From: Haladaptatus pallidirubidus
Lineage (GTDB): Archaea; Halobacteriota; Halobacteria; Halobacteriales; Haladaptataceae
Direction: 5' to 3'
Length of the DNA: 64,000 nt
NCBI RefSeq assembly: GCF_020700235.1
Contig: NZ_CP085302.1
Location: 186,001-250,000, forward strand
The position numbers and the translations under genes are program-made. The notes under the pieces are model-generated. The model did not search any database, was not told the origin of the DNA, and was given only the letters and a program-made list of their open reading frames with translations. The first letter of the stretch is position 1; the number at the start of each line of letters is the position of its first letter. Shown here one piece after another: positions 1 through 7,548 of this stretch.

Positions 1-932
1 CCGTCCTCGTCGACGACGGTCGCGGTGTCGGCCTCTATCTCGAGGAGTTTCCGGAGTGCCTCGCCGGCCTGCCCCTTCGAGCGAGCCTCGAGGTAGTTGC
101 CGAGCGTGATGAACACGAGGATGAACGCCGCCGTGTCGAAGTACAGCCCACCAGCGATTAGCTCAAGCAAGACCGCCACAGAGTAGACATACGCGGTCGT
201 TGAACCCAGCGCGATTAGTACGTCCATGTTGGCGCGGCCGTTCGTGACGAGCGCCTTGTAGGAGTTCTTGTAGAACGGCTTGCCGAGCACCAGCTGCACG
301 GGCGTCGCCAGTGCGAACATGATCCATCTAGACGGAAGGCCGAAGAGTTCGTCCCCTACGAACCCGAGTCCCAGCAGGTGGTCGGCCATGAACACCAGCA
401 GGGGCAGGGACAGGACGGCGCCGAACAGCGTCAGCCGAAGTTGCCGACGGATCTCCTCTTGTCGGGCGGCCTCTCGGGCATCGTCTTCTGAGCCATCGTC
501 GGTCTTAGTATCTCCTTGAGCGGACGAGTAGCCAGCGTCTTCGATGGCGTCGTAGAAGTCCCCTAGATTCGCCTCGGCCGGATTGTACGTGACCTGTGCC
601 TCGTCGGTCGCGAAGTTGACGTTGGCGTTGACGACGCCCGGTGCCCGTTCGAGTGCGTCCTGTATCGTCTCCGAGCAGTTCGCACACGACATATCGGTGA
701 TCGCAATCGTGACTGAGTCGGTCACTGGCGTGTAGCCCGTCTCCTCAATCGCGTTGTATATCTCGCCGAGCGAGACCTCCTCGGGGTCGTACGCTGCCGA
801 TCCTTCGTCGGTAGCGAAGTTGATGTTCGCCTCTGAGACTCCGTCAAGTGAGCTGACGGCGTCGGAGATAGTTTGCGAACAGTTCGCGCAACTCATCCCC
901 TGAATATTGATTTGGCTTTTTCGCTTACTCAT
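1..932 (-). CDS. copA: CopA-type copper-translocating P-type ATPase, N-terminal part (runs off left edge)
   Basis: This is the 5' part of a P1B heavy-metal ATPase that would export Cu(I) across the cytoplasmic membrane. The reading frame starts at the ATG at 932 and stays open to base 1. Two heavy-metal-associated domains come first, each with a GMSCANC- or DMSCANC-type metal site (about residues 10-17 and 78-85). A short acidic linker follows, then the first membrane helices (around residues 150-260) including the FDTAAFILVFITLGNYLEARSK-like helix typical of CopA. The TGE, CPC and DKTGT motifs would lie outside the window. It is divergent from the neighbouring copper genes, and a 14-nt motif 60 nt upstream is repeated in the next promoter region. 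Family assignment is firm; the metal is inferred from the family and from the adjacent CopZ and TRASH regulator. Confidence 0.93.
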   Translation of the reverse strand, partial: MSKRKSQINIQGMSCANCSQTISDAVSSLDGVSEANINFATDEGSAAYDPEEVSLGEIYNAIEETGYTPVTDSVTIAITDMSCANCSETIQDALERAPGVVNANVNFATDEAQVTYNPAEANLGDFYDAIEDAGYSSAQGDTKTDDGSEDDAREAARQEEIRRQLRLTLFGAVLSLPLLVFMADHLLGLGFVGDELFGLPSRWIMFALATPVQLVLGKPFYKNSYKALVTNGRANMDVLIALGSTTAYVYSVAVLLELIAGGLYFDTAAFILVFITLGNYLEARSKGQAGEALRKLLEIEADTATVVDED

Positions 933-991
933 TATCTATACATACGGGTCCCTTATTCAGTGGAGTTTCCCTTTCAGAGATTCAGCTATCG

Positions 992-1005
992 CGAGTCCAA
1001 AGTTT
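992..1005. promoter_or_regulatory. Putative copper-regulator operator, copy 1 (copA promoter)
   Basis: The sequence CGAGTCCAAAGTTT lies 60 nt before the copA start codon. It matches 13 of 14 bases of a site in the divergent promoter of the Lrp-TRASH regulator and CopZ genes (1686-1699). The core CCAAAGTTT is nearly palindromic and is followed here by TTCGAA. The position and the company of copper genes suggest an operator for the TRASH regulator, but this is inference. Confidence 0.45.
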
Positions 1006-1036
1006 CGAATACAAAGTGTGGTGTGCCGTGCTCCAC

Positions 1037-1636
1037 TTAATCAGCACCCTGTTGAAGTTGGTCGTATTTCTCCTCAAATCGGGTCGCACACGACGGGCAA
1101 CAGAATTGATACAACTCTCCGTCGATATGGGTCGCTGTTCCCTCACTGTCGACCGTGTTCCCGCACTGGGCACAGGTGAGGGCAAACTCCGTTCCGCCCA
1201 AGTCGGGTGCCCAATCAGCCCCTGCCAGGAGTGTCACCCCGAAGTCGTCGAACGCTCCTTCGCCGAGGGTATCAGTAAGCCAGCTAGCGATGTCGTTATC
1301 CGGAACTCTGGCGTAGATGACCAGGTCGGCTTCGGCCGTGGTGAACACATGCTCGACTGCGCCGTCGTCCAAGAGTTGCTCTTTGATCGACGCAATGCCG
1401 GGGCCCGCTGAGGCGATATCGAGTGTAATCAGCACCGGAATTCCTCCCTGGAGTTGCGACCGATCGACATCGAGTGTGAACCGGTTGATGACACCCATCT
1501 CCTGTAATCTCTCTACTCGATCCGACACGGCCGGGGCCGAGAGACCGACGACATCGCAGATGTCACTGTACGGCCGACGAGCGTTCGACATCAGTAACTG
1601 GAGAATCTCAAGGTCGGTTTCGTCGAGGTTGCGCAT
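1037..1636 (-). CDS. Lrp/AsnC-family regulator with C-terminal TRASH metal-binding domain
   Basis: This is a predicted copper-sensing transcription factor of 199 residues. Residues 1-55 form an AsnC-type winged helix-turn-helix (starts MRNLDETDLEILQLL; recognition part GLSAPAVSDRVERL). The middle is an Lrp-like ligand/oligomerisation region. The last 50 residues carry the TRASH pattern: CAQCG, then an FCCPSC pair and a final EEKY stretch, a treble-clef metal site seen in haloarchaeal copper regulators. The start at 1636 is preferred over upstream in-frame starts because it gives the canonical Lrp N-terminus. It is divergent from the CopZ gene and lies between copA and copB-type genes. Homologues in other haloarchaea control copper efflux; that function here is by family and neighbourhood. 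Confidence 0.9.
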   Translation of the reverse strand: MRNLDETDLEILQLLMSNARRPYSDICDVVGLSAPAVSDRVERLQEMGVINRFTLDVDRSQLQGGIPVLITLDIASAGPGIASIKEQLLDDGAVEHVFTTAEADLVIYARVPDNDIASWLTDTLGEGAFDDFGVTLLAGADWAPDLGGTEFALTCAQCGNTVDSEGTATHIDGELYQFCCPSCATRFEEKYDQLQQGAD

Positions 1637-1685
1637 GGTGGACCAACGATGGCAGGTAACTAAAGCACCACGCCATGACTCGCTT

Positions 1686-1699
1686 CGATTCCAAAGTTT
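1686..1699. promoter_or_regulatory. Putative copper-regulator operator, copy 2 (divergent regulator/copZ promoter)
   Basis: CGATTCCAAAGTTT lies 50 nt before the Lrp-TRASH start and 68 nt before the CopZ start. It continues to a perfect odd palindrome CCAAAGTTTGG (1691-1701). It matches the copA upstream site at 992-1005 in 13 of 14 positions. One shared site between the divergent genes would allow autoregulation and copper control of the chaperone together. Confidence 0.45.
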
Positions 1700-1766
1700 G
1701 GCTACTTCCTCACCAGCCAATTCAAGGGGAAATCCGCAAAAAAGAGGGGGCCGTACGTATTCCTGT

Positions 1767-1964
1767 ATGACGACGACTATCACCGTAGAGGGAATGACCT
1801 GTGGTCACTGTGAACAGACGGTAGAAGAGGCGATTCAAGGTGTGTCCGGCGTGACCGACGTGACCGTCGACCGGGCGGGCGAACAGGCGAGTGTCGATGG
1901 TGGCGCGGATTCCACGGCCCTCGTAGAGGCCGTCGAAGACGCCGGGTACACTGCTCATGTCTGA
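1767..1964 (+). CDS. copZ: CopZ-like copper chaperone (single HMA domain)
   Basis: This encodes a 65-residue free-standing heavy-metal-associated domain with the Cu(I)-binding motif GMTCGHC at residues 9-15. A beta-alpha-beta-beta-alpha-beta pattern follows, ending in GYTAHV, which is the full length of the family. The chaperone would carry Cu(I) in the cytoplasm to the ATPases encoded on either side. The start is the ATG that opens directly into the domain; the longer open frame upstream is antisense to the regulator gene. Divergent from the TRASH regulator. Confidence 0.92.
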   Translation: MTTTITVEGMTCGHCEQTVEEAIQGVSGVTDVTVDRAGEQASVDGGADSTALVEAVEDAGYTAHV

Positions 1965-2123
1965 GAATAACACAGAACGTTCCCGGACAAAGGTTCCACT
2001 GTTCTCTTCCGAGTTCGCCCTCCCTGACCCTACCGTACAGTTTCAGGGCCCAGACAGACGATTGGGGGATGATAGTAATTACCAACCATTCAGGAAGCCG
2101 GCGAATCCACCTCAAGAGAGGGA

Positions 2124-4415
2124 ATGATCATGGATGATCACAAAGATACAAATGAGAATCCCGCAGGAGGGGAAAACCATCAAGACAAAGGCAGTCATCA
2201 CCAGCATGGACCCGGCGAGCACGATGAAGCGGTCAACGAGTCTGACGAGCAGCGGGTAGAACAGGAGTTATTGGAGGACAAAGCTCAAACTGCTGAGGAG
2301 GGTGAGGCAGCTCTACACGAGCAGCATGAGCACGCCGGACACGAGGGCGAAGTGGACACCCACGGTGCTCACGAGGGGCACGGCGAGGACCATGGTGGCA
2401 TGCACGAGGGCCACGAGCAGATGTTCCGGTGGCGCTTCTTCGTCTCGACACTCCTGTCGATTCCTGTCCTCCTGTACAGCGAAATGCTGCAGGAGTGGCT
2501 CGGCTTTTCCGTCCCAGCGTTCCCGGGTAGCGAGTGGATCAACCCCGTCTTCGCCGTCGTCGTCTTCGCATACGGTGGGGTTCCGTTCCTCCAGATGTCG
2601 GTGCCAGAGCTGAAAGACCGCTCACCGGGGATGATGACGCTCATCTCGATGGCCATCACCGTCGCGTTCGTCTACAGCCTCGCCAGCGTGTTCTTCCCGA
2701 CGCAGTCGGCGTTCTTCTGGGAGCTCGTGACGCTGATCGACATCATGCTGCTGGGCCATTGGATCGAGATGCGGTCTGTGCGGAGGGCTTCGAGCGCGGT
2801 CGACGAGCTGGCGAAACTGATGCCCGATACCGCTGAGCGGATCACCGACGACGGGGAGACCGAGGAAGTCCCTGTTAGTGAACTCTCCGAGGGGGACCTC
2901 GTGCTCGTCCGGCCGGGCGCGAGTGTCCCTGCTGACGGCATCGTTGAGGAGGGTGATTCGGACGTCGAGGAGTCGATGATTACGGGTGAGTCGAAACCAG
3001 TCTCGAAAGAACCCGGCGACGAGGTCATCGGCGGGACGATCAACGGCGATGGCAGTCTCCGCGTGCGCGTCGGTGCAACAGGCGAGGAGACGACGATCGC
3101 GGGCATCATGCGACTTGTCGAGGAAGCCCAGCAGAGCAAGTCTCAAACTCAAGTGTTGGCCGACCGCGCTGCTGGCTGGCTGTTCTACGTCGCCCTCGCG
3201 GCGGCAGTTGTGACAGCAATCGCGTGGACAATCGCGGTATCGTTCAATGCAACGGTTATCGAGCGCGTCGTCACGGTGCTCGTCATCGCGTGCCCGCACG
3301 CGCTCGGGCTCGCCATCCCGCTGGTGGTCGCGATTAACACGTCACTCGCCGCTCGTAATGGGATGCTCGTTCGCGACCGCATCGCGATGGAGGAAGCACG
3401 GAATCTGGACGCCATCATTTTCGACAAGACGGGGACGCTCACCGAAGGCGAGCACGGCGTCGTCGACATGGCGACCATCGACGGCGTCGCCGAGGACGAG
3501 GCGCTCGCGCTGGCGGCGGCCGTCGAGAGCGACTCCGAACACATGATCGCACGAGCCATCCGCGAGGCCGCCGAAGAGCGAAACCTCACCGCTCCTGACG
3601 CGACCGACTTCGAGGCGATCAAGGGCAGGGGTGTCCGAGCGAACGTCGACGGAAACGAGGTGTACGTCGGCGGGCCGAACCTGTTGACCCAACTCGATAG
3701 GGAGGTCCCCGACCACCTCCAGCGCTTCGCTGACGAAGCCGGCCAGAACGCCCAGACTGTGGTGTATCTCGTTCGCGAAGGAGAGTTGATCGCCGCATTC
3801 GCGATGGCCGACGTGATCCGCGAGGAGAGTTTCCGTGTCGTCGACGCCCTGCACGACTTGGGCATCGAAGTAGCGATGCTGACCGGTGACTCCCAGGACG
3901 TCGCCAACGCCGTCGCCGACGAACTGGGCATCAACACGGTGTTCGCGGAAGTACTTCCTGGGGACAAGGACAAGAAAGTCCAGGAACTCCAAGACCAAGG
4001 CAAGCTCGTGGGGATGGTTGGCGACGGCGTGAACGACGCGCCGGCGCTGACGCGGGCCGACGTCGGAATCGCAATCGGGAGCGGCACCGACGTCGCGGTC
4101 CAGTCGGCCGACGTCATTCTCGTCCAGAACAACCCGATGGACGTGGTTCGGCTTGTGAAACTCAGCAAGGCGAGCTACCGGAAGATGCAGGAGAACATCG
4201 TCTGGGCGGCCGGGTACAACGTCTTCGCACTCCCACTTGCAGCGGGCGTGTTGGCTCCGATTGGGATTCTGCTGTCGCCGGCCGTCGGCGCACTACTGAT
4301 GTCGCTAAGTACGGTCATCGTCGCCATCAACGCGCAACTGCTCCGGCGCGTAGATCTGTCCCTCCCGGATCTTCCAGGAGTGACACCACCTACTGACGTT
4401 CAAACTGCAGACTGA
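2124..4415 (+). CDS. copB: CopB-type heavy-metal P-type ATPase with His-rich N-terminus
   Basis: This encodes a 763-residue P1B ATPase for export of copper or silver. About the first 95 residues are rich in His, Glu and Asp, a likely metal-gathering tail that replaces HMA domains. Core motifs in order are TGES (near residue 288), the intramembrane metal site CPH (near 390, typical of the CopB/P1B-3 group rather than the CPC of CopA), the phosphorylation site DKTGT (near 434), and GDGVNDAP (near 633). The HP signature of the nucleotide-binding domain reads SEHM here, with Met in place of Pro. A second ATG at 2130 is also possible. It sits downstream of copZ on the same strand and ends in a clear hairpin. 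Confidence 0.93.
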   Translation: MIMDDHKDTNENPAGGENHQDKGSHHQHGPGEHDEAVNESDEQRVEQELLEDKAQTAEEGEAALHEQHEHAGHEGEVDTHGAHEGHGEDHGGMHEGHEQMFRWRFFVSTLLSIPVLLYSEMLQEWLGFSVPAFPGSEWINPVFAVVVFAYGGVPFLQMSVPELKDRSPGMMTLISMAITVAFVYSLASVFFPTQSAFFWELVTLIDIMLLGHWIEMRSVRRASSAVDELAKLMPDTAERITDDGETEEVPVSELSEGDLVLVRPGASVPADGIVEEGDSDVEESMITGESKPVSKEPGDEVIGGTINGDGSLRVRVGATGEETTIAGIMRLVEEAQQSKSQTQVLADRAAGWLFYVALAAAVVTAIAWTIAVSFNATVIERVVTVLVIACPHALGLAIPLVVAINTSLAARNGMLVRDRIAMEEARNLDAIIFDKTGTLTEGEHGVVDMATIDGVAEDEALALAAAVESDSEHMIARAIREAAEERNLTAPDATDFEAIKGRGVRANVDGNEVYVGGPNLLTQLDREVPDHLQRFADEAGQNAQTVVYLVREGELIAAFAMADVIREESFRVVDALHDLGIEVAMLTGDSQDVANAVADELGINTVFAEVLPGDKDKKVQELQDQGKLVGMVGDGVNDAPALTRADVGIAIGSGTDVAVQSADVILVQNNPMDVVRLVKLSKASYRKMQENIVWAAGYNVFALPLAAGVLAPIGILLSPAVGALLMSLSTVIVAINAQLLRRVDLSLPDLPGVTPPTDVQTAD

Positions 4416-4419
4416 AACT

Positions 4420-4446
4420 CTCCCGAATCGCTTCGGGAGGGCTTCT
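4420..4446 (+). terminator. Hairpin terminator after the CopB-type ATPase
   Basis: A perfect 8-bp stem (CTCCCGAA / TTCGGGAG) with a TCGC loop begins 5 nt after the stop codon and is followed by a pyrimidine-rich stretch (GGCTTCTTTC). The geometry fits a transcription end, although archaeal termination relies mainly on the T-rich tract. Confidence 0.6.
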
Positions 4447-4497
4447 TTCGGTTGAGTCCGGTTGGTGGACAGGAATCGGCGAGTCTGTGTGATTTGG

Positions 4498-4878
4498 ATG
4501 GATATCGCTATGCAGTCATCGATTCTACAGTTTCCAGATACTGACTTTCCCACTCCATTCGAGTCGGAGTCGCTGGCAATGGATCTCGTCGCGCTCGCGC
4601 TGGCCCTCAGAACGATGTTCGGCCCCGGCCGCTACATCAAGGAGAAGGCTTACCAGAGCCTCCGTCGGGACATTCTCAACCAGCACGTCCTGCTAGAGGC
4701 GGGTGCATTCGCCGGGTTGCTCGGCCTGTCCGTCTTCCCAGGGTTCCCGACCGTCCACTTCTTCGCGGTTTCCGTGTTCATCACCACCTACCACATTCTC
4801 TCGGAGTACACCAGCCTCATCGTCCGTACGCTGGCGTCGCAGACCGTCCAAAGCCTCCTCGACTTCCAACTCGTTTAA
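4498..4878 (+). pseudogene. Remnant of a heavy-metal P-type ATPase (membrane region only)
   Basis: The frame encodes about 126 residues. These resemble the first membrane segments of haloarchaeal P1B ATPases: a stretch with LRRDILNQHVLLEAGAFAG, a second hydrophobic pair with HFFAVSVFITTYHILSEY, and the cytoplasmic start of the actuator region (RTLASQTVQSLLDF, equivalent to SSQAVRKLLDLQ in intact proteins). It then stops after FQLV. The actuator, phosphorylation and nucleotide-binding domains are absent, so it cannot pump. About 30 nt past the stop lies a 54-nt repeat that recurs beside the IS4-type transposase, so an IS insertion followed by deletion may have cut the gene. Confidence 0.7.
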
Positions 4879-4906
4879 GAGATCGTCTGGGACAGTTCTT
4901 GCCCAT

Positions 4907-4960
4907 GGATTCAGTCGAAACCACGCATTACAGCCATGTTAAACCCGCTGCAGTCTCAAC
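4907..4960. repeat. IS-associated 54-nt repeat, copy 1
   Basis: This segment aligns without gaps to 9306-9359 at about 72% identity by eye (shared ATTC, AAACCACG, AGTCTCA blocks). Copy 2 lies downstream of a decayed IS4-type transposase, so this copy is probably a stranded IS end next to the truncated ATPase. Confidence 0.6.
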
Positions 4961-5216
4961 TTCTAAATCCATACAGAAGTTGAGACTGGCGCTCCAAATG
5001 CATCAGAATTCTCCTCAAAATCAGGTCGGATCGTGATCGGAAGACCAGCAACGGTCAAAGCGAGAAAAATCACTCCCAGCTCGTCGTTCGCTTTGAGAGC
5101 TCCATCTTGAAAGCGAGTAAAAGTGACTGGCTACTTGCTGAATCTGACTTCACACTCGATTCAACCGAAGAAAGCGAGAGACATCTATATTCGGACTCAA
5201 TTTGAAAATTCAGAGG

Positions 5217-6173
5217 ATGGCCAATCTCTATTCACACGAAGAACCGTACGATCAGGGGATGTTAGATGTGGGCGCCGAAAATCAAATACATTGGGAAACC
5301 TATGGAAATCCAGATGGAAAGCCCGCTCTTGTCGTTCATGGAGGCCCCGGAGCAGGATGTAATCCTCGCTCTTGTCAGTATTTCGATCCAGACCGTTACA
5401 AGATAGTTCTTTTTGACCAGCGGGGATGTGGACAAAGCAAACCCCCTGCGAGCGACCCAGCTACGGATATGTGCTATAATACGACTAAATATTTACTCGC
5501 GGACATGGAACAACTTCGCCAACATTTGGATATTGATCGTTGGTTGCTTTTCGGAGGATCCTGGGGTTCCACGTTACTCTTAGCGTACGCTGAACAATAT
5601 TCAGATCGTGTTTCTGAGATTGTTATCTCACCAGTCACTACTACCCGACAATCTGAGATCGATTGGCTTTATGATGGGTTGTCGCGCTTCCTACCGAAAG
5701 CGTGGGAGCAGTTCCGAGCAGGCGTTCCTGACAATAACAGCGACAACGACATCGTCGCCGCCTATGCACGTCTCATGGAGAATTCTGACTCGAAAGTGCG
5801 GATACAAGCCGCAAATAGATGGTGTGCATGGGAAGATGCAGTCGTTTCTCATGAGACGGATGAGGATGAACAACCCTTCAGCAGTGGCTCACTGAACTGG
5901 AGATTATCTTTCGTTCGTATCGCTTCGCATTATTTTTCGCATGGGGCTTGGCTCGATGAAAATCAATTATTACGCGATGCCAACCAGTTGATCGGTATCC
6001 CCGGCGTTCTGGTTCATGGTCGACTTGACCTTGCCGGACCGCTCAAAACTGCGTGGGAACTTGATCGTGTATGGTCCGATGCAGAATTAATTATTGTTGA
6101 CAATTCTGGACACACTGGCGGCGAGAGTATGAGGATGCATGTACGCGAGGCGCTTGATTCATTCGCCGACTGA
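5217..6173 (+). CDS. pip: Proline iminopeptidase (alpha/beta hydrolase)
   Basis: This encodes a 318-residue cytoplasmic serine peptidase that removes N-terminal proline. Visible motifs are the oxyanion loop HGGPGAG (near residue 44), FDQRGCGQS (strand and turn typical of the family), the nucleophile elbow GGSWGS, the acid loop HGRLDLAGP, and the catalytic His in SGHTGG. Length and order fit the family. The start is the ATG preceding MANLYSHEEPY; a TTG 15 nt upstream is less likely. The gene uses many more A/T-ending codons than its neighbours and has scattered Asn and Ile residues, which suggests recent acquisition. It stands alone between two remnant-bearing regions. Confidence 0.88.
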   Translation: MANLYSHEEPYDQGMLDVGAENQIHWETYGNPDGKPALVVHGGPGAGCNPRSCQYFDPDRYKIVLFDQRGCGQSKPPASDPATDMCYNTTKYLLADMEQLRQHLDIDRWLLFGGSWGSTLLLAYAEQYSDRVSEIVISPVTTTRQSEIDWLYDGLSRFLPKAWEQFRAGVPDNNSDNDIVAAYARLMENSDSKVRIQAANRWCAWEDAVVSHETDEDEQPFSSGSLNWRLSFVRIASHYFSHGAWLDENQLLRDANQLIGIPGVLVHGRLDLAGPLKTAWELDRVWSDAELIIVDNSGHTGGESMRMHVREALDSFAD

Positions 6174-6460
6174 TAGCTTATCTGGTGTGTAATAGATTAC
6201 TATCGAAATAACGTAATGAAGGCAATCGACGTCCGGTTGCTACACAGGACTATTTCGACGCGGTGAATGCCAGTGGGTGTGCGCCAGTTCTGGCTTGAAG
6301 ATGCATGCATTAGATGAGACCGTGAATCTCAATGCATACGATCGTGGTAGATGAGCCCTTGTTCGCTGGAGCCAGCTGTGGTTTGAATCGACTTCGCGAA
6401 TCACGGATGCCTCATTTCTCCTTTCAAAATATATAACATCTATGTTCACGAAGCAAATTC

Positions 6461-6946
6461 ATGGGAACTGGTAGAGTTACGCAGCTCCACATTGCTCCCG
6501 ATAGTGGTGAGCCGATGCAAGCACGAGAAACCGTCGACGCAGTCGCCGAACGCGGACTCCGTGGCGACCGGTATTTCGAGGGGCGTGGTTTGTGGAACTT
6601 TCTCGACGAGGATCCGAACCGAGAAGTACAGGAAGCGAGCGATATCACCTTCATCGAAGCCGAAGCGCTGGCAGCAGTCGAACAGGATGCCGGAATTGAG
6701 CTCTCGATGGGCGCACACCGTCGAAACGTGACGACACAAAATGTCCCGCTCAACCACCTCGTGGGCCAAACATTCACGGTCGGTGACGCCATCTGCGAGG
6801 GAATCCAGCTGTGTGAACCATGTGGGTATATGCAGTCGCTCGTCGGAGAGGAGGGACTCTCGAATGCGCTCGTCCACCGTGGTGGGCTTGATGCGACTGT
6901 CGTCGAGTCTGGTCCGATCGCCATCGATGACGAGGTCCGGTGGTAA
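6461..6946 (+). CDS. MOSC domain protein
   Basis: This encodes a 161-residue stand-alone MOSC domain, related to the C-terminal domain of molybdenum-cofactor sulfurases and to YiiM. It shows the family patterns GLRGDRY near residue 34, the ITFIEAEAL segment, the strand RRNVTTQNVPLNHLVGQTF (near 87-105), and the conserved cysteine in the LCEPC loop (near 117-121). A closing RGGLDATVVESG segment follows. Such proteins are thought to handle Mo-cofactor sulfur or S-/N-hydroxylated substrates; the substrate is unknown. A short hypothetical gene begins 3 nt after its stop. Confidence 0.85.
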   Translation: MGTGRVTQLHIAPDSGEPMQARETVDAVAERGLRGDRYFEGRGLWNFLDEDPNREVQEASDITFIEAEALAAVEQDAGIELSMGAHRRNVTTQNVPLNHLVGQTFTVGDAICEGIQLCEPCGYMQSLVGEEGLSNALVHRGGLDATVVESGPIAIDDEVRW

Positions 6947-6948
6947 CC

Positions 6949-7218
6949 ATGGTTGTCATCGAGTTGGAGGAATCTATTTTCGTTGAAATGACGACGGGGG
7001 ATTCTAAGCCGTGCAACTATACCATTATGCACGATGGAGAACAGGTCGCCCAGTACGAAACCAGCGCGGATCCGCGAACGGCGGGCGGTCGTGTTGGGCT
7101 TCGAAACATCGTCTGCAGGCATGTGTCCGATGTCGATAAAAACGCGATTGACGAGCGGCTATCAATTGAAATATCACAAAATGCTGAGGCTCTGTCGAAC
7201 GAATTCGGGTCGAGATAA
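6949..7218 (+). CDS. Small hypothetical protein downstream of MOSC gene
   Basis: An open frame of 89 codons starts at the ATG 3 nt after the MOSC stop codon; a GTG at 6940 would overlap that gene. The product is soluble and acidic at both ends. It begins with a beta-rich segment (MVVIELEESIFVEM) and includes a HDGEQVAQYETSADPRTAGGR stretch. No known domain is recognised. Tight spacing suggests cotranscription with the MOSC gene. Confidence 0.5.
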   Translation: MVVIELEESIFVEMTTGDSKPCNYTIMHDGEQVAQYETSADPRTAGGRVGLRNIVCRHVSDVDKNAIDERLSIEISQNAEALSNEFGSR

Positions 7219-7548
7219 TTCCCGTCCTCTTCGCGGTAGTGTTTGCAAGGCGTACTTTTTGCCCTCTTCTGATTCTATCCGTTGTTTGAGGGATAACGCT
7301 CCTCGAATAGTACTCAAGAGATTAGCACGAGCTCAGTACACCGTTTTTTCGGTAAGCCACCCTCTTCTTGGTACGCAACTTCATGCGCGTCGAATCTCGG
7401 TGGGCAAGTGACGGAGATGAATGAATCATTCCCTCTAGATCGGGTGTCTGACTGCGGATGAATAGTGTATTTTGGAACCCTCAAAAAGTATTTCGGGCGA
7501 ATAGTCTCGACACGATTGTCACGGTGTGAGGTTTTCCGAACAATCGCG
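7219..7548. other. Gene-free stretch before the transposase
   Basis: No credible coding frame is seen. This should contain the left end of the IS4-type element, but no clear terminal inverted repeat matching the right flank could be found by eye. Confidence 0.4.

Noticed and set aside
1317..1766. N-terminal extension of the CopZ-like ORF by 150 codons
   Set aside because: The extension is antisense to the Lrp-TRASH gene; the HMA domain starts just after the ATG at 1767.
3185..4168. Long antisense open frame opposite the CopB-type ATPase
   Set aside because: Composition is Ser/Thr/Arg-rich with no motif, a usual by-product of GC-rich codons; the sense gene has every P-type ATPase motif.
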